Positions 46,388-55,859 of a DNA stretch of 64,000 nt are shown here, piece by piece. The DNA comes from Polynucleobacter yangtzensis (GTDB taxonomy: Bacteria; Pseudomonadota; Gammaproteobacteria; Burkholderiales; Burkholderiaceae): contig NZ_LOJI01000001.1 in the NCBI RefSeq assembly GCF_001595965.1, positions 62,001 to 126,000 on the forward strand. Reading direction: 5' to 3'. The position numbers and the translations under genes are program-made. The number at the start of each line of letters is the position of its first letter. Position 1 is the first letter of the stretch. The notes under the pieces were generated by a model. It saw nothing but the letters and a program-made list of their open reading frames with translations, did not search any database and was not told where the DNA came from.

Positions 46388-46785
46388 TAGTGACTTCCAC
46401 AAGAATGACCGCCCGACTGTCCTGCCTGCGCCATAGGCGCATCACGATCAAGACCTGCAGCAGCCAATTTACTCAAATGCTCTTTCCATAATTGCTCTTG
46501 GTTTTCGCATAAGAAATATAAAAAATCCCAAGAGTACAAACCTGAATCGTGTCCATCAGAAAAACTTGGCTTGAGGGCGTAGTGGCCAACAGGCTCAATA
46601 TTTGCGATCAAGACATCGCGCTTACCAGTTTGTAATGTTTCTTGCCCAGGTCCATGACCTTGAACTTCAGCGGAGGGAGATAGAACTCTTAGAAACTCAA
46701 AGGGCAATTTATAAGTCTGGCCATTCTCGTACGAGAGCTCTAGAACCTTGGACTGTTGATGCACAACGATATTGCTTGGAATCAT
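46387..46785 (-). CDS. DUF971 (gamma-butyrobetaine hydroxylase-like N-terminal domain) protein
   Basis: The 132-residue protein matches the DUF971 fold found at the N terminus of gamma-butyrobetaine hydroxylase, with '[20 protein letters not shown]' (its two ends, about residues 14-33) and '[15 protein letters not shown]'. The C-terminal tail is rich in His, Cys and Gly ('GGHSCGSH') and could bind a metal. Members of the family have been linked to Fe-S carrier proteins, but no function is settled. It overlaps by one base both the upstream oxidoreductase stop and the ubiE start, forming a tight three-gene unit. Confidence 0.88.
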   Translation of the reverse strand: MIPSNIVVHQQSKVLELSYENGQTYKLPFEFLRVLSPSAEVQGHGPGQETLQTGKRDVLIANIEPVGHYALKPSFSDGHDSGLYSWDFLYFLCENQEQLWKEHLSKLAAAGLDRDAPMAQAGQSGGHSCGSH

Positions 46786-49700
46786 TAAACAAGAACCCTC
46801 TCAATACCGCCTTGGTTTGCTTTAGCAACGTAGTCCTGCATCCAGTCTTTGCCTAACAACTTCTGCGCCATCTCCACCACAATGTAATCCGCTGTTGTAT
46901 CGCTATCAGCATCAAAACGTGTCAGGCCTTGCAAACAGGATGGACAGCTTGTCAACACTTTGACTTCGCCAGTGAAATCACCTTGACGCAATTCATTGGC
47001 AGCTTTTTCCATTTCAATCTGCTTACGGAAACGAACTTGTGTAGAGATATCAGGACGAGTTACAGCCAGAGTTCCAGACTCGCCACAGCAACGATCATTT
47101 TTAGCAATAGCTTTACCATCTTCGAGTTGGATTAACTCGTTGACTGTCTTCAATGGATCCTGCAACTTCATTGGTGAGTGGCAAGGATCGTGATACATAT
47201 ATTTCACGCCAGTGACGCCAGAGAGCTTCACACCCTTTTCAGCCAAGAACTCATGAATATCAATAATTCGGCAGCCGGGGAAAATCTGCTCAAACTGATA
47301 GCCAGCCAACTGGTCATAACAAGTACCGCATGAAACTACAACGGTCTTGATATCCAAGTAATTCAGAGTATTGGCAACGCGGTGGAATAAGACACGGTTA
47401 TCCGTGATCATCTTCTCAGCTTTATCAAAGTCGCCATTGCCGCGCTGTGGATAGCCGCAGCAAAGGTAGCCTGGAGGTAATACCGTTTGCACACCCACAT
47501 TCCACAACATAGCCTGAGTAGCCAAGCCTACCTGTGAGAACAAACGCTCAGAGCCACAGCCCGGGAAATAAAACACTGCTTCAGTATCAGCAGAAGTCGT
47601 TTTAGGGTCCCGAATAATTGGTACGTAGTTAGCGTCTTCAATATCCAATAAAGCGCGAGCGGTTTTCTTGGGTAAATTGCCTGGCATCTTCTTGTTAACA
47701 AAGAAGATCACCTGCTCTTTAACGCTCGGCTTACCTACCGTTGCAGGAGGGTGTGCTGTTTGTTGTTTGGCGAACTTGCGCAGAACATCATTACCCAAGC
47801 GCTGTAGCTTGTAACCCCAACCAATCATCGTCTTGCGGGCAAGATGGATGCTTTCTGGGCTAGTCGCATTAAGGAAAAACATCGACGCAGCAGTACCAGG
47901 ATTAAAACGTTGCTGACCCATCTTGCGCAATAAATTACGCATATTCATAGTCACGTCACCAAAGTCAATCTTGACCGGGCAAGGCGTCAAACACTTGTGA
48001 CATACGGTGCAATGCGCAGCTACATCGTCAAACATTTCCCAGTGACGAATCGAAACACCACGACGCGTCTGCTCTTCGTACAAGAAGGCTTCAATCAGTA
48101 ATGAGGTTGCCAGAATCTTATCGCGTGGGCTGTAAAGCAAGTTTGCACGCGGCACATGTGTAGAGCACACTGGCTTACATTTACCGCAACGCAAGCAATC
48201 TTTCACGCTATCAGCAATCGCGCCAATATCACTTTGTTGCATGATGATTGACTCATGACCCATCAAACCAAAGCTTGGTGTGTAAGCCATGCTCAGATCT
48301 GCATGCGGCATTAATTTGCCTTTGTTAAAGCGGCCCTCTGGATCAACGCGATTCTTATAACTACGGAAATCTTTAAGCTCGGCTTCAGTAAGGTACTCTA
48401 ATTTGGTGATACCAATACCATGCTCGCCAGAAATCACACCGTCCAAAGAGCGCGCTAACTTCATGATGCGGTCTACAGCACGATGGGCATCTTGCAACAT
48501 CTCATAGTCATCAGAGTTCACAGGAATATTGGTGTGAACGTTACCGTCACCCGCATGCATGTGCAAAGCTACGAAGACACGTTTACGCAAAATGTTTTTA
48601 TGAATGGCTTCCAACTCAGTGAGGATAGGCTCAAACGCCAGACCACCAAAGATGATGCGCAACTCTGAACGTACTTCCTCTTTCCAGGAAGCACGCAAGC
48701 TGTAATTTTGTAGTTGCGGGAAATGCACATCCATCTGTGTGAGCCAATCAGCCCAACGAGTACGCACCTTAGCAATTAACTCCAAAGCTTGTTGAACACG
48801 ATCGCCCAAGATTTCTGCTGTTGGAATCTCGTACTCAGCATCACTCTTACCAAGTGGCAGAGCACTCTTCTTCAAGAAAGCCTCTAGACCATCGAGCACT
48901 TTGAGCTTATTTTTGAGAGAAAGCTCAATATTGATGCGATCAATGCCATCGGTGTACTCGCCCATACGTGGCAAAGGAATTACGACGTCTTCATTGATCT
49001 TAAATGCGTTGGTATGACGGGCAATCGCGGCCGTACGAGCGCGATCTAGCCAAAACTTCTTCCGTGCTTCTGCGCTAACGGCAACAAAGCCTTCGCCAAC
49101 CCGTAAATTGGCCATACGCACTACTTCACTAGTTGCAGCGGCAACGGCCTCTTCATCATCGCCTGCAATATCGCCAATCAACACCATCTTCGGCAAGCTA
49201 TTGCGCTTAGATTTTGTTGAGTAACCAACTGCTCTTAGGTAACGATCATCTAAATGCTCAAGACCAGCCAAAATTGGACCGCCTTGCTTGCTTAATCCAT
49301 CTAGGTAAGCCTTGATTTCTACAATGCTCGGAATAGCTTCGCGTGCTTGACCAAAAAACTCTAAACAAACAGTGCGCATGAATTTAGGCATGCGATGCAA
49401 AACCCAAGTTGCACTGGTAATCAAACCATCGCAACCTTCTTTTTGCACGCCAGGTAATCCTGATAAAAATTTATCAGTAACGTCTTTTCCCAAACCCTCT
49501 TTACGGAAACGTTTACCTTCAACTTCTAATAATTCTGTTTTGAGAATGCGCTGACCAGGTTCGCTATTTCCATCAGACCAAGTTAACTGAAAACGTACCA
49601 TTGCCACATCATGAATCTTGCCCATGTTGTGATCAAGACGTTCCACATCTAACCAATTGCCTTCTGGATCAACCATGCGCCAGCTAGCGAGATTATCTAA

Positions 49701-50624
49701 AGCCGTTCCCCAGAGAACTGCTTTTTTACCACCAGCATTCATCGCAATATTGCCGCCAATACAGCTGGCATCAGCAGAGGTCGGATCAACTGCAAACACA
49801 AGCCCAGCATGCTCTGCAGCATCCGATACGCGGCGGGTTACAACACCTGCACCTGTAAAGATGGTTGACACTTCGCGGTCAAGGCCAGGAAGTTTTTTAG
49901 CTTTGACGCTACCAATATCTTGCAACTTCTCAGTGTTAATAACTGCGGACATTGCATAAAGCGGAATTGCACCACCGGTATAGCCAGTGCCGCCTCCACG
50001 AGGAATAATTGTCAAACCTAATTCAACACAAGCTTTCACTAAACCCGGAATTTCGGATTCGTAGTCAGGCTTGAGAACGACGAGTGGAAACTCAACACGC
50101 CAGTCTGTTGCATCAGTAACGTGCGCAGCACGAGACACACCATCAAAACAAATATTGTCAGAAGCGGTATGACGGCCCAACTCTTTTCGAGCACGCTTAC
50201 GAATGACTTCAACTTCTTTAAATCCATTTTCAAAATTTTCAATTGCGCGATAGGCAGCGCTTAATAAAATTTCGACTTGATCTGCAGAGTCGCCATTATT
50301 GCGCTTCTTGACTTCGCCCAAGCGATGCCAGAGAGCATCAATTAATTGCTTGCGACGATTTGGACTATCAAGTAAGTCATCTTGCAAGAAAGGGTTACGT
50401 TGAACAACCCAGATATCACCGAGAATCTCAAACAACATCCGGGCAGAACGGCCAGTACGGCGAACGCCACGCAAGTTATTTAGTACGCGCCATGACTCCT
50501 CACCCAATAGGCGAATAACAATCTCTCGATCTGAAAAGGAGGTGTAGTTGTAGGGAATTTCACGCAGACGGGGGGAACCCGCCTCAGCGTTCAACAACTG
50601 GTTCAAAGCTAGTGGGGCGTTCAT
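46785..50624 (-). CDS. DUF3683 FAD-linked oxidase / Fe-S oxidoreductase fusion
   Basis: A 1279-residue multidomain protein resembling D-lactate or glycolate dehydrogenases. The order is an N-terminal DUF3683 region (about 1-150), a PCMH FAD-binding domain ('[15 protein letters not shown]', about 209-223), an FAD-oxidase C domain ('GEHGIG', about 735), two ferredoxin-type [4Fe-4S] motifs ('[11 protein letters not shown]', '[11 protein letters not shown]'), and two CCG domains ('FPGCG' with 'CCGYPQ', then 'DPCHS' with 'CCGESG'). It therefore combines the catalytic flavin and electron-relay parts in one chain, probably passing electrons to quinone. The substrate is unknown. It lies upstream of DUF971 and ubiE with one-base overlap. 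Confidence 0.92.
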   Translation of the reverse strand: MNAPLALNQLLNAEAGSPRLREIPYNYTSFSDREIVIRLLGEESWRVLNNLRGVRRTGRSARMLFEILGDIWVVQRNPFLQDDLLDSPNRRKQLIDALWHRLGEVKKRNNGDSADQVEILLSAAYRAIENFENGFKEVEVIRKRARKELGRHTASDNICFDGVSRAAHVTDATDWRVEFPLVVLKPDYESEIPGLVKACVELGLTIIPRGGGTGYTGGAIPLYAMSAVINTEKLQDIGSVKAKKLPGLDREVSTIFTGAGVVTRRVSDAAEHAGLVFAVDPTSADASCIGGNIAMNAGGKKAVLWGTALDNLASWRMVDPEGNWLDVERLDHNMGKIHDVAMVRFQLTWSDGNSEPGQRILKTELLEVEGKRFRKEGLGKDVTDKFLSGLPGVQKEGCDGLITSATWVLHRMPKFMRTVCLEFFGQAREAIPSIVEIKAYLDGLSKQGGPILAGLEHLDDRYLRAVGYSTKSKRNSLPKMVLIGDIAGDDEEAVAAATSEVVRMANLRVGEGFVAVSAEARKKFWLDRARTAAIARHTNAFKINEDVVIPLPRMGEYTDGIDRINIELSLKNKLKVLDGLEAFLKKSALPLGKSDAEYEIPTAEILGDRVQQALELIAKVRTRWADWLTQMDVHFPQLQNYSLRASWKEEVRSELRIIFGGLAFEPILTELEAIHKNILRKRVFVALHMHAGDGNVHTNIPVNSDDYEMLQDAHRAVDRIMKLARSLDGVISGEHGIGITKLEYLTEAELKDFRSYKNRVDPEGRFNKGKLMPHADLSMAYTPSFGLMGHESIIMQQSDIGAIADSVKDCLRCGKCKPVCSTHVPRANLLYSPRDKILATSLLIEAFLYEEQTRRGVSIRHWEMFDDVAAHCTVCHKCLTPCPVKIDFGDVTMNMRNLLRKMGQQRFNPGTAASMFFLNATSPESIHLARKTMIGWGYKLQRLGNDVLRKFAKQQTAHPPATVGKPSVKEQVIFFVNKKMPGNLPKKTARALLDIEDANYVPIIRDPKTTSADTEAVFYFPGCGSERLFSQVGLATQAMLWNVGVQTVLPPGYLCCGYPQRGNGDFDKAEKMITDNRVLFHRVANTLNYLDIKTVVVSCGTCYDQLAGYQFEQIFPGCRIIDIHEFLAEKGVKLSGVTGVKYMYHDPCHSPMKLQDPLKTVNELIQLEDGKAIAKNDRCCGESGTLAVTRPDISTQVRFRKQIEMEKAANELRQGDFTGEVKVLTSCPSCLQGLTRFDADSDTTADYIVVEMAQKLLGKDWMQDYVAKANQGGIERVLV

Positions 50625-50667
50625 AGCGACATATTTGATAAATAAGCATTTTAATAGAGCAATCCTG

Positions 50668-50680
50668 ATACTGGCAGTAT
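50668..50680. promoter_or_regulatory. palindrome between the oxidoreductase gene and ilvA
   Basis: ATACTG-G-CAGTAT is a perfect 13-base odd palindrome, 44 bases upstream of the oxidoreductase start and 78 bases upstream of ilvA. It could be an operator for either divergent gene. No regulator can be named. Confidence 0.35.
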
Positions 50681-50758
50681 TCCGAGAAAGCTGCTCCCAA
50701 ATTAGATAAACCCTTGCAAATCTAAGGGCTTAGGAGCCATCCGTGGTACGCTCATTGG

Positions 50759-52279
50759 ATGGCAACGAACTATTTAAAGAAAATTTTATCGGCTCGCGTC
50801 TATGACGTAGCCAGAGAAACCGAGCTTCAGCCCGCCCCCGAGCTGACAAAGCGTTTGGGCAACCAGGTACTTCTAAAAAGGGAAGATAACCAGCCGGTTT
50901 TCTCCTTCAAACTGCGTGGCGCCTATAACAAAATGGCCCATTTACCCCCGGAAGCCTTAAAACGCGGGGTTATTGCAGCCTCCGCAGGCAATCATGCCCA
51001 AGGCGTTGCCCTATCGGCAGCCAAAATGAAGTGCAAAGCTGTAATCGTGATGCCGGTAACCACTCCTAGCGTCAAAATTGATGCAGTTAAGGCTCGAGGC
51101 GGATCTTGGGTCGAAATCATCCTTCATGGCGAATCCTATAGTGATGCCTTCAAGCATTCTGAGGTTTTAGGCAAAAAACGGGGTCTCACTTTTGTTCATC
51201 CATTCGACGATCCGGATGTCATTGCAGGCCAGGGAACTATCGCCCATGAAATTTTTACCCAATATGAAAAACCAATCGATGCAGTATTTGTAGCTATTGG
51301 TGGTGGCGGCCTGATTGCAGGCATTGGCGAATACATCAAAGCAGTTAGTCCAAAGACAAAAGTAATTGGCGTTCAAGCGTCAGACTCAGATGCCATGAAT
51401 CAATCGCTCAAAGCGAATAAGCGCATTGAGATGAAAGATGTTGGTTTGTTCTCAGACGGCACTGCTGTGAAACTCGTCGGCAAAGAAACATTCCGCATTT
51501 GCAAAAAAGTAGTTGATGAAATTATCACTGTCGATACAGATGAAATCTGTGCAGCGATTAATGATGTCTTTACCGATACTCGCAGCATTCTTGAACCCGC
51601 TGGCGCACTAGCCATTGCCGGGATGAAGAAGTACGTTGAGAAAAAACGGATCAAGAAGAAAACCTTAGTGGCTGTGGCTTGCGGGGCTAATATGAACTTT
51701 AGCCGCCTGCGCTTTGTAGCCGAACGCGCAGACGTTGGCGAGTTCCGTGAAGCCGTATTTGCAGTGACAATTCCTGAGGAGCGCGGCTCATTCAAACGCT
51801 TCTGCGAATTGCTTGGCAAACGCAATGTAACTGAATTTAACTATCGCATTGGTGATCAAAGCGAAGCACATATTTTTGTAGGCATCAGCACACAAAAGTC
51901 TGGTGATAGCGAAACAATTGCAAAGCATTTCCGCAAAGCAAAGTTTGCAACGATTGACCTGACTCACGATGAATTAGCGAAGTCACATTTACGCCACATG
52001 GTGGGCGGACATTCTGCGCTTGCTAAAGATGAATTGCTCTATCGCTTTGAATTTCCAGAGCGTCCAGGTGCTTTGATGAAGTTCCTCACCAGCATGGCGC
52101 CGAACTGGAACATCAGCTTGTTCCACTATCGTAATCATGGCGCTGACTATGGACGTATTTTGGTTGGTCTACAGGTCCCCAAGAATGAGCAGAAGAAATT
52201 CCAAAGCTTTTTGGCTGGCCTAGGCTACCCACACTGGGATGAGAGCAATAACCCTGCTTATCGTTTGTTTCTTAAATAA
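50759..52279 (+). CDS. ilvA: threonine ammonia-lyase, biosynthetic
   Basis: IlvA deaminates threonine to 2-oxobutanoate, the first committed step to isoleucine. The 506-residue protein has the PLP-binding Lys 51 ('FSFKLRGAYNKM'), 'AASAGNHAQGVA' and the phosphate-binding 'GGGGLIAGIGEY'. Two C-terminal ACT-like domains (about 325-505) confer isoleucine/valine control. No Shine-Dalgarno site is near the ATG; TACGCT ends six bases upstream. The stop overlaps the next start (TAATG). Confidence 0.97.
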   Translation: MATNYLKKILSARVYDVARETELQPAPELTKRLGNQVLLKREDNQPVFSFKLRGAYNKMAHLPPEALKRGVIAASAGNHAQGVALSAAKMKCKAVIVMPVTTPSVKIDAVKARGGSWVEIILHGESYSDAFKHSEVLGKKRGLTFVHPFDDPDVIAGQGTIAHEIFTQYEKPIDAVFVAIGGGGLIAGIGEYIKAVSPKTKVIGVQASDSDAMNQSLKANKRIEMKDVGLFSDGTAVKLVGKETFRICKKVVDEIITVDTDEICAAINDVFTDTRSILEPAGALAIAGMKKYVEKKRIKKKTLVAVACGANMNFSRLRFVAERADVGEFREAVFAVTIPEERGSFKRFCELLGKRNVTEFNYRIGDQSEAHIFVGISTQKSGDSETIAKHFRKAKFATIDLTHDELAKSHLRHMVGGHSALAKDELLYRFEFPERPGALMKFLTSMAPNWNISLFHYRNHGADYGRILVGLQVPKNEQKKFQSFLAGLGYPHWDESNNPAYRLFLK

Positions 52280-53187
52280 TGTCATACACACTCACCGGGA
52301 AACTCGTCGTCGCGATCTCCTCGCGCGCCCTGTTTGATTTCGAAGAAGAAAACCGCATCTTTGAATCAACCGATGACAGCGCGTATATGAAATTGCAGCT
52401 TGAGCGTTTGAGTGAAGCAGCCCAAAAAGGGGTGGCTTTTCCATTGGTCAAGAAACTACTCGCCTTTAATGAAGAGGGTGAGCAGCGCGTTGAAGTGGTA
52501 ATTCTTTCTCGCAACGATCCCGTAAGCGGCCTACGCGTCTTCCGCTCTGCAGAGCATCACGGCTTGCATCTTGAACGTGGCGTATTCACGAGAGGTCGCC
52601 CACCGTACCATTACCTACGCTCACTGCATGCCAACCTCTTTTTATCTGCAAATGAAGATGATGTACGCGCAACGATTGATGCTGGATTTCCTGCGGCGCG
52701 TGTCTTTCCGGAATCCAGCAAAACAGCAGAGTCTCACCCGAATGAAATCCGTATTGCCTTTGACGGTGACGCGGTACTCTTTTCAGATGAAGCTGAACAA
52801 GTGTTTCAGAAAAAAGGACTTGAGGCCTTTGTTGATCATGAGAGCAAAAAGGTCGATATTCCCTTGCCTCCAGGCCCATTTAAACCCTTGCTCGAAGCGC
52901 TCCACAGACTGCAGCGCTCCACTAGTGAAAATGGCATGCGCATTCGTACTGCACTAGTGACAGCGCGCTCTGCGCCTGCACACGAGCGTGCCATTCGTAC
53001 TCTGATGGCATGGGGTATTGATGTTGATGAAGCAATGTTTTTAGGTGGCCTCTCGAAGAGTGAGTTTTTAAGAGAATTTGAGCCGGACTTCTTCTTTGAC
53101 GATCAAACTGGTCACTGCCAATCTGCAGCATCTGTTGCGCCAACAGGGCATGTAGTATCAGGCGTATCTAACAAGCCTAAGAAATAA
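52279..53187 (+). CDS. 5'-nucleotidase (PF06189 family)
   Basis: The 302-residue HAD-type protein matches the cytosolic 5'-nucleotidase family related to mammalian NT5C1A. Family segments include 'LVVAISSRALFDFEEE', 'DPVSGLRVFRSAEHHG', 'RIAFDGDAVLFSDE' with the HAD Asp pair, and 'FFDDQTGHC'. It probably hydrolyses nucleoside monophosphates in the cytoplasm. It is translationally coupled to ilvA (one-base overlap) and is followed eight bases later by queF. Confidence 0.88.
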   Translation: MSYTLTGKLVVAISSRALFDFEEENRIFESTDDSAYMKLQLERLSEAAQKGVAFPLVKKLLAFNEEGEQRVEVVILSRNDPVSGLRVFRSAEHHGLHLERGVFTRGRPPYHYLRSLHANLFLSANEDDVRATIDAGFPAARVFPESSKTAESHPNEIRIAFDGDAVLFSDEAEQVFQKKGLEAFVDHESKKVDIPLPPGPFKPLLEALHRLQRSTSENGMRIRTALVTARSAPAHERAIRTLMAWGIDVDEAMFLGGLSKSEFLREFEPDFFFDDQTGHCQSAASVAPTGHVVSGVSNKPKK

Positions 53188-53195
53188 AACAATTC

Positions 53196-54023
53196 ATGGC
53201 AACACTTCCGCTCGGACAATCCACGCAATATCCAGATCAATACGATCCAAGCTTGTTATTTCCCATTCCAAGAATAGAAAATCGCAAGAAACTTGGCATC
53301 AAAGAAAATCAGGCGCTGCCATTCGTTGGGGTGGATATTTGGAATGCATTTGAGCTGAGTTGGCTCAACAAAAAAGGAAAGCCGCAAATTGCCTTAGCGG
53401 AGTTTCAAATTCCGGCTGACTCGCCCAACATGATTGAGTCCAAATCCTTTAAGTTGTATCTCAACAGCCTCAACAGCGCACGCTTTGAAGATGATAATGA
53501 AGTTAAAGACAGACTGATTACAGACCTATCAGCAGTTGCTGGCAGCAAAATTACTACTCGCATCAACCCTACGGAAGCTATCTCTAAAAAAGGGATGCAA
53601 GAAATGGGTGGCATCTTGATGGATCGCCTGGATATTGAAGTTGATCCAAACCTACCTGCAAACCCAAGCCTGCTGGGTGTGAATGAATCCTTTGGCCCAA
53701 TTGAGCAGTGTCTGGTTTCTCACCTGCTCAAATCTAATTGCCCTGTGACAGGTCAACCAGATTGGGCAAGCGTACAAATTCGCTATCAAGGCAGACCAAT
53801 TCTGGAAGAAGGTTTATTGCGTTATCTCATCGGCTTTAGACAATTAGGTGAGTTTCATGAACATTGCGTAGAAACTATCTTTACGGATATCAAGCGCCAA
53901 TGCAAACCAGAGAAGTTGTCTGTGTATGCGCGTTACACACGACGCGGCGGCCTAGATATCAACCCTTTCCGTACCGACCACAACTCTCCGTGGCCTGAAA
54001 ATATTCGTCACGCAAGACAGTAG
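53196..54023 (+). CDS. queF: NADPH-dependent 7-cyano-7-deazaguanine reductase
   Basis: QueF reduces preQ0 to preQ1 in queuosine synthesis. The 275-residue protein is of the long, two-module E. coli type. The NADPH motif 'ESKSFKLYL' is at about 81-89, and the catalytic Cys 182 and Asp 189 lie in 'SNCPVTGQPDW'. No other queuosine gene is adjacent. It ends the ilvA-nucleotidase-queF run before a bidirectional terminator. Confidence 0.97.
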   Translation: MATLPLGQSTQYPDQYDPSLLFPIPRIENRKKLGIKENQALPFVGVDIWNAFELSWLNKKGKPQIALAEFQIPADSPNMIESKSFKLYLNSLNSARFEDDNEVKDRLITDLSAVAGSKITTRINPTEAISKKGMQEMGGILMDRLDIEVDPNLPANPSLLGVNESFGPIEQCLVSHLLKSNCPVTGQPDWASVQIRYQGRPILEEGLLRYLIGFRQLGEFHEHCVETIFTDIKRQCKPEKLSVYARYTRRGGLDINPFRTDHNSPWPENIRHARQ

Positions 54024-54030
54024 ATAAATA

Positions 54031-54065
54031 AAAACCCCTTATAGGAAATCCTAGAAGGGGTTTTT
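54031..54065. terminator. bidirectional terminator between queF and ssb
   Basis: AAAACCCCTT and AAGGGGTTTT enclose a second stem, TAGG-AAAT-CCTA, with one mismatched pair between the two. A/T runs on both sides make it functional in both directions for the convergent genes. Confidence 0.88.
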
Positions 54066-54100
54066 GCTATTGCGGCATTCACCGCATTAGTTAGTCTTGT

Positions 54101-54556
54101 TTAAAACGGAATATCGTCGTCCATTGCACCTAGTGATGCAGCGTTGGAGGCTGCTGGAGCAGACTGCTCAGCCGGCTTTGAGCGGCTGTAGCTTTCGCCG
54201 CCATCACCACTGCCACCAACTGGCTTGCCACCGAGCATTTGCATAGTTTCTGCAACGATCTCTGTGGAATACTTTTCTTGGCCGCTAGCGTCAGTCCATT
54301 TGCGAGTACGCAGACGACCTTCAACATAAACCTGTGAACCTTTTTTGAGGTACTGACCAGCGATTTCTGCAAGCTTACCGAAGAATGCAACACGGTGCCA
54401 TTCTGTGGTTTCTTTCATTTCGCCAGTTTGTTTGTCTTTGTAGCGATCAGATGTTGCTACTGAAATGTTTGTAACGGCGTCGCCGCTTGGCATGTAACGA
54501 GTTTCTGGATCGCGTCCTACGTTACCTACGATGATGACCTTATTTACCGAAGCCAT
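54101..54556 (-). CDS. ssb: single-stranded DNA-binding protein
   Basis: SSB protects single-stranded DNA in replication, repair and recombination. The 151-residue protein has an N-terminal OB fold ('[17 protein letters not shown]', '[15 protein letters not shown]', '[11 protein letters not shown]') to about residue 108. A Gly/Ser-rich linker follows, then the acidic tip 'MDDDIPF', which recruits partner proteins. uvrA lies nearby across the MFS gene, as in many proteobacteria. Confidence 0.98.
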   Translation of the reverse strand: MASVNKVIIVGNVGRDPETRYMPSGDAVTNISVATSDRYKDKQTGEMKETTEWHRVAFFGKLAEIAGQYLKKGSQVYVEGRLRTRKWTDASGQEKYSTEIVAETMQMLGGKPVGGSGDGGESYSRSKPAEQSAPAASNAASLGAMDDDIPF

Positions 54557-54637
54557 GTTGTCTCCCGAAGAAAAATACTACTGTTATTACTGCTAAAAAA
54601 TAAACTGCTCGCTTTAATTTAATCTATGAAGCTGCGG

Positions 54638-55822
54638 TTATGTCTTTGTGGTTGCATCCTTTGATTCTGTTGCTCTCGTTGGCATTTCACCCATCGACCA
54701 AGCAATTATAAGCCAGCAAACCAAGAGCACTGCCCCCATTGCAAAGACCGATAAATCACCATGGCTATCCATTAAATAACCTCCAATTACAGCCCCAGAG
54801 AACAAGCCAATCGATTGCGTAGTGTTATAAACACCTAGGGCGGTGCCCTTAGATTCTTTTGCAAAACGCGACACTAGGGATGGCTGCAAAGCCTCCAGCA
54901 AATTAAAGCCAACAAAATAAATTAGTAGCGCAGTCGCTATAGACATGACTGAATTAGCTTGGGTGAATAGTGTTTCAGCAATCAATAACAAAACAATCGC
55001 TACTAACAATACCGTTCTTAATTTCTGCTTCTTCTCGCCATAAATAATTGCAGGCGCCATGAAGACAAATGAGAGCAGCACTACAGGAAGATAAATTTCC
55101 CAATGCGAAGAAAGTGGTAAACCTGCTTGTACCAAAAGCCTTGGCACTACCAAGAACATAGCAACTTGAGTTGCATGCAATACAAATACGCCGAGATTTA
55201 AACGCATCAACTCTGGACGAAAGAAAACTTCTTTCAATGAAGCTTGTTGAACTTTTGCTTCTGGTTTACTTGTTGGCAACATGTAATAAGTGACAAACAT
55301 CGCAATGACACCCAACACCGCCAGAACAATAAAAATTCCACTGAGGCTAATCGCGCGATAAATCGGAGCAGCAATCACCAAAGAAAGAGCAAATGAGAGG
55401 GCAATACTGCCACCAACCAAGGCCATAGCTCGGGTGCGAACTTGTTCACGGGTTAAATCAGCAACCCAGGCTGAAATGGCAGCTGAAACTGCTCCAGCAC
55501 CCATAATTCCGCGACCAATTGCAATCCATAACAAATCATCTTTAGCGGCACAAATCAGAGCGCCAGCTACAAATAAGGACAGTCCCCATAAAACGACTGG
55601 TTTACGCCCAATTCGGTCCGATAAACGACCCAAAGGGATATAAAAACAGGCCTGAACAATATTGAATATCCCAAGCGCCAAACCAACCCAAAGGGCATGC
55701 TCACCACCCGGCAAGCCTCGTGCATGAATGCTGAAGATGGGCAATAGCAGAAATAAGCCCAACATGCGGAGGCCAAAGATGCCTGCTAAGGCCAGAGTGG
55801 AGCGAAGTTCAGAAGAATTCAT
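54638..55822 (-). CDS. MFS transporter
   Basis: This 394-residue major facilitator has twelve predicted helices. The loop 2-3 motif A 'GRLSDRIGRKPV' (about residues 64-75) is clear, and 'GVYNTTQSIGLFSGAVIGGYLMD' (ends given, about 326-348) is typical of drug-efflux-type members near YajR. It lacks the extra C-terminal domain of YajR. The substrate is unknown. It is divergent from uvrA with 37 bp between starts. The ssb-MFS-uvrA order is common in betaproteobacteria. Confidence 0.9.
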   Translation of the reverse strand: MNSSELRSTLALAGIFGLRMLGLFLLLPIFSIHARGLPGGEHALWVGLALGIFNIVQACFYIPLGRLSDRIGRKPVVLWGLSLFVAGALICAAKDDLLWIAIGRGIMGAGAVSAAISAWVADLTREQVRTRAMALVGGSIALSFALSLVIAAPIYRAISLSGIFIVLAVLGVIAMFVTYYMLPTSKPEAKVQQASLKEVFFRPELMRLNLGVFVLHATQVAMFLVVPRLLVQAGLPLSSHWEIYLPVVLLSFVFMAPAIIYGEKKQKLRTVLLVAIVLLLIAETLFTQANSVMSIATALLIYFVGFNLLEALQPSLVSRFAKESKGTALGVYNTTQSIGLFSGAVIGGYLMDSHGDLSVFAMGAVLLVCWLIIAWSMGEMPTRATESKDATTKT

Positions 55823-55859
55823 GGGAAAGAGCTATATTAACAAGTTACGCTAAAAAATC

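Noticed and set aside
50711..50728. CCCTT/AAGGG hairpin upstream of ilvA as an attenuator
   Set aside because: Only five pairs, no leader peptide with isoleucine/valine codons and no T-run.
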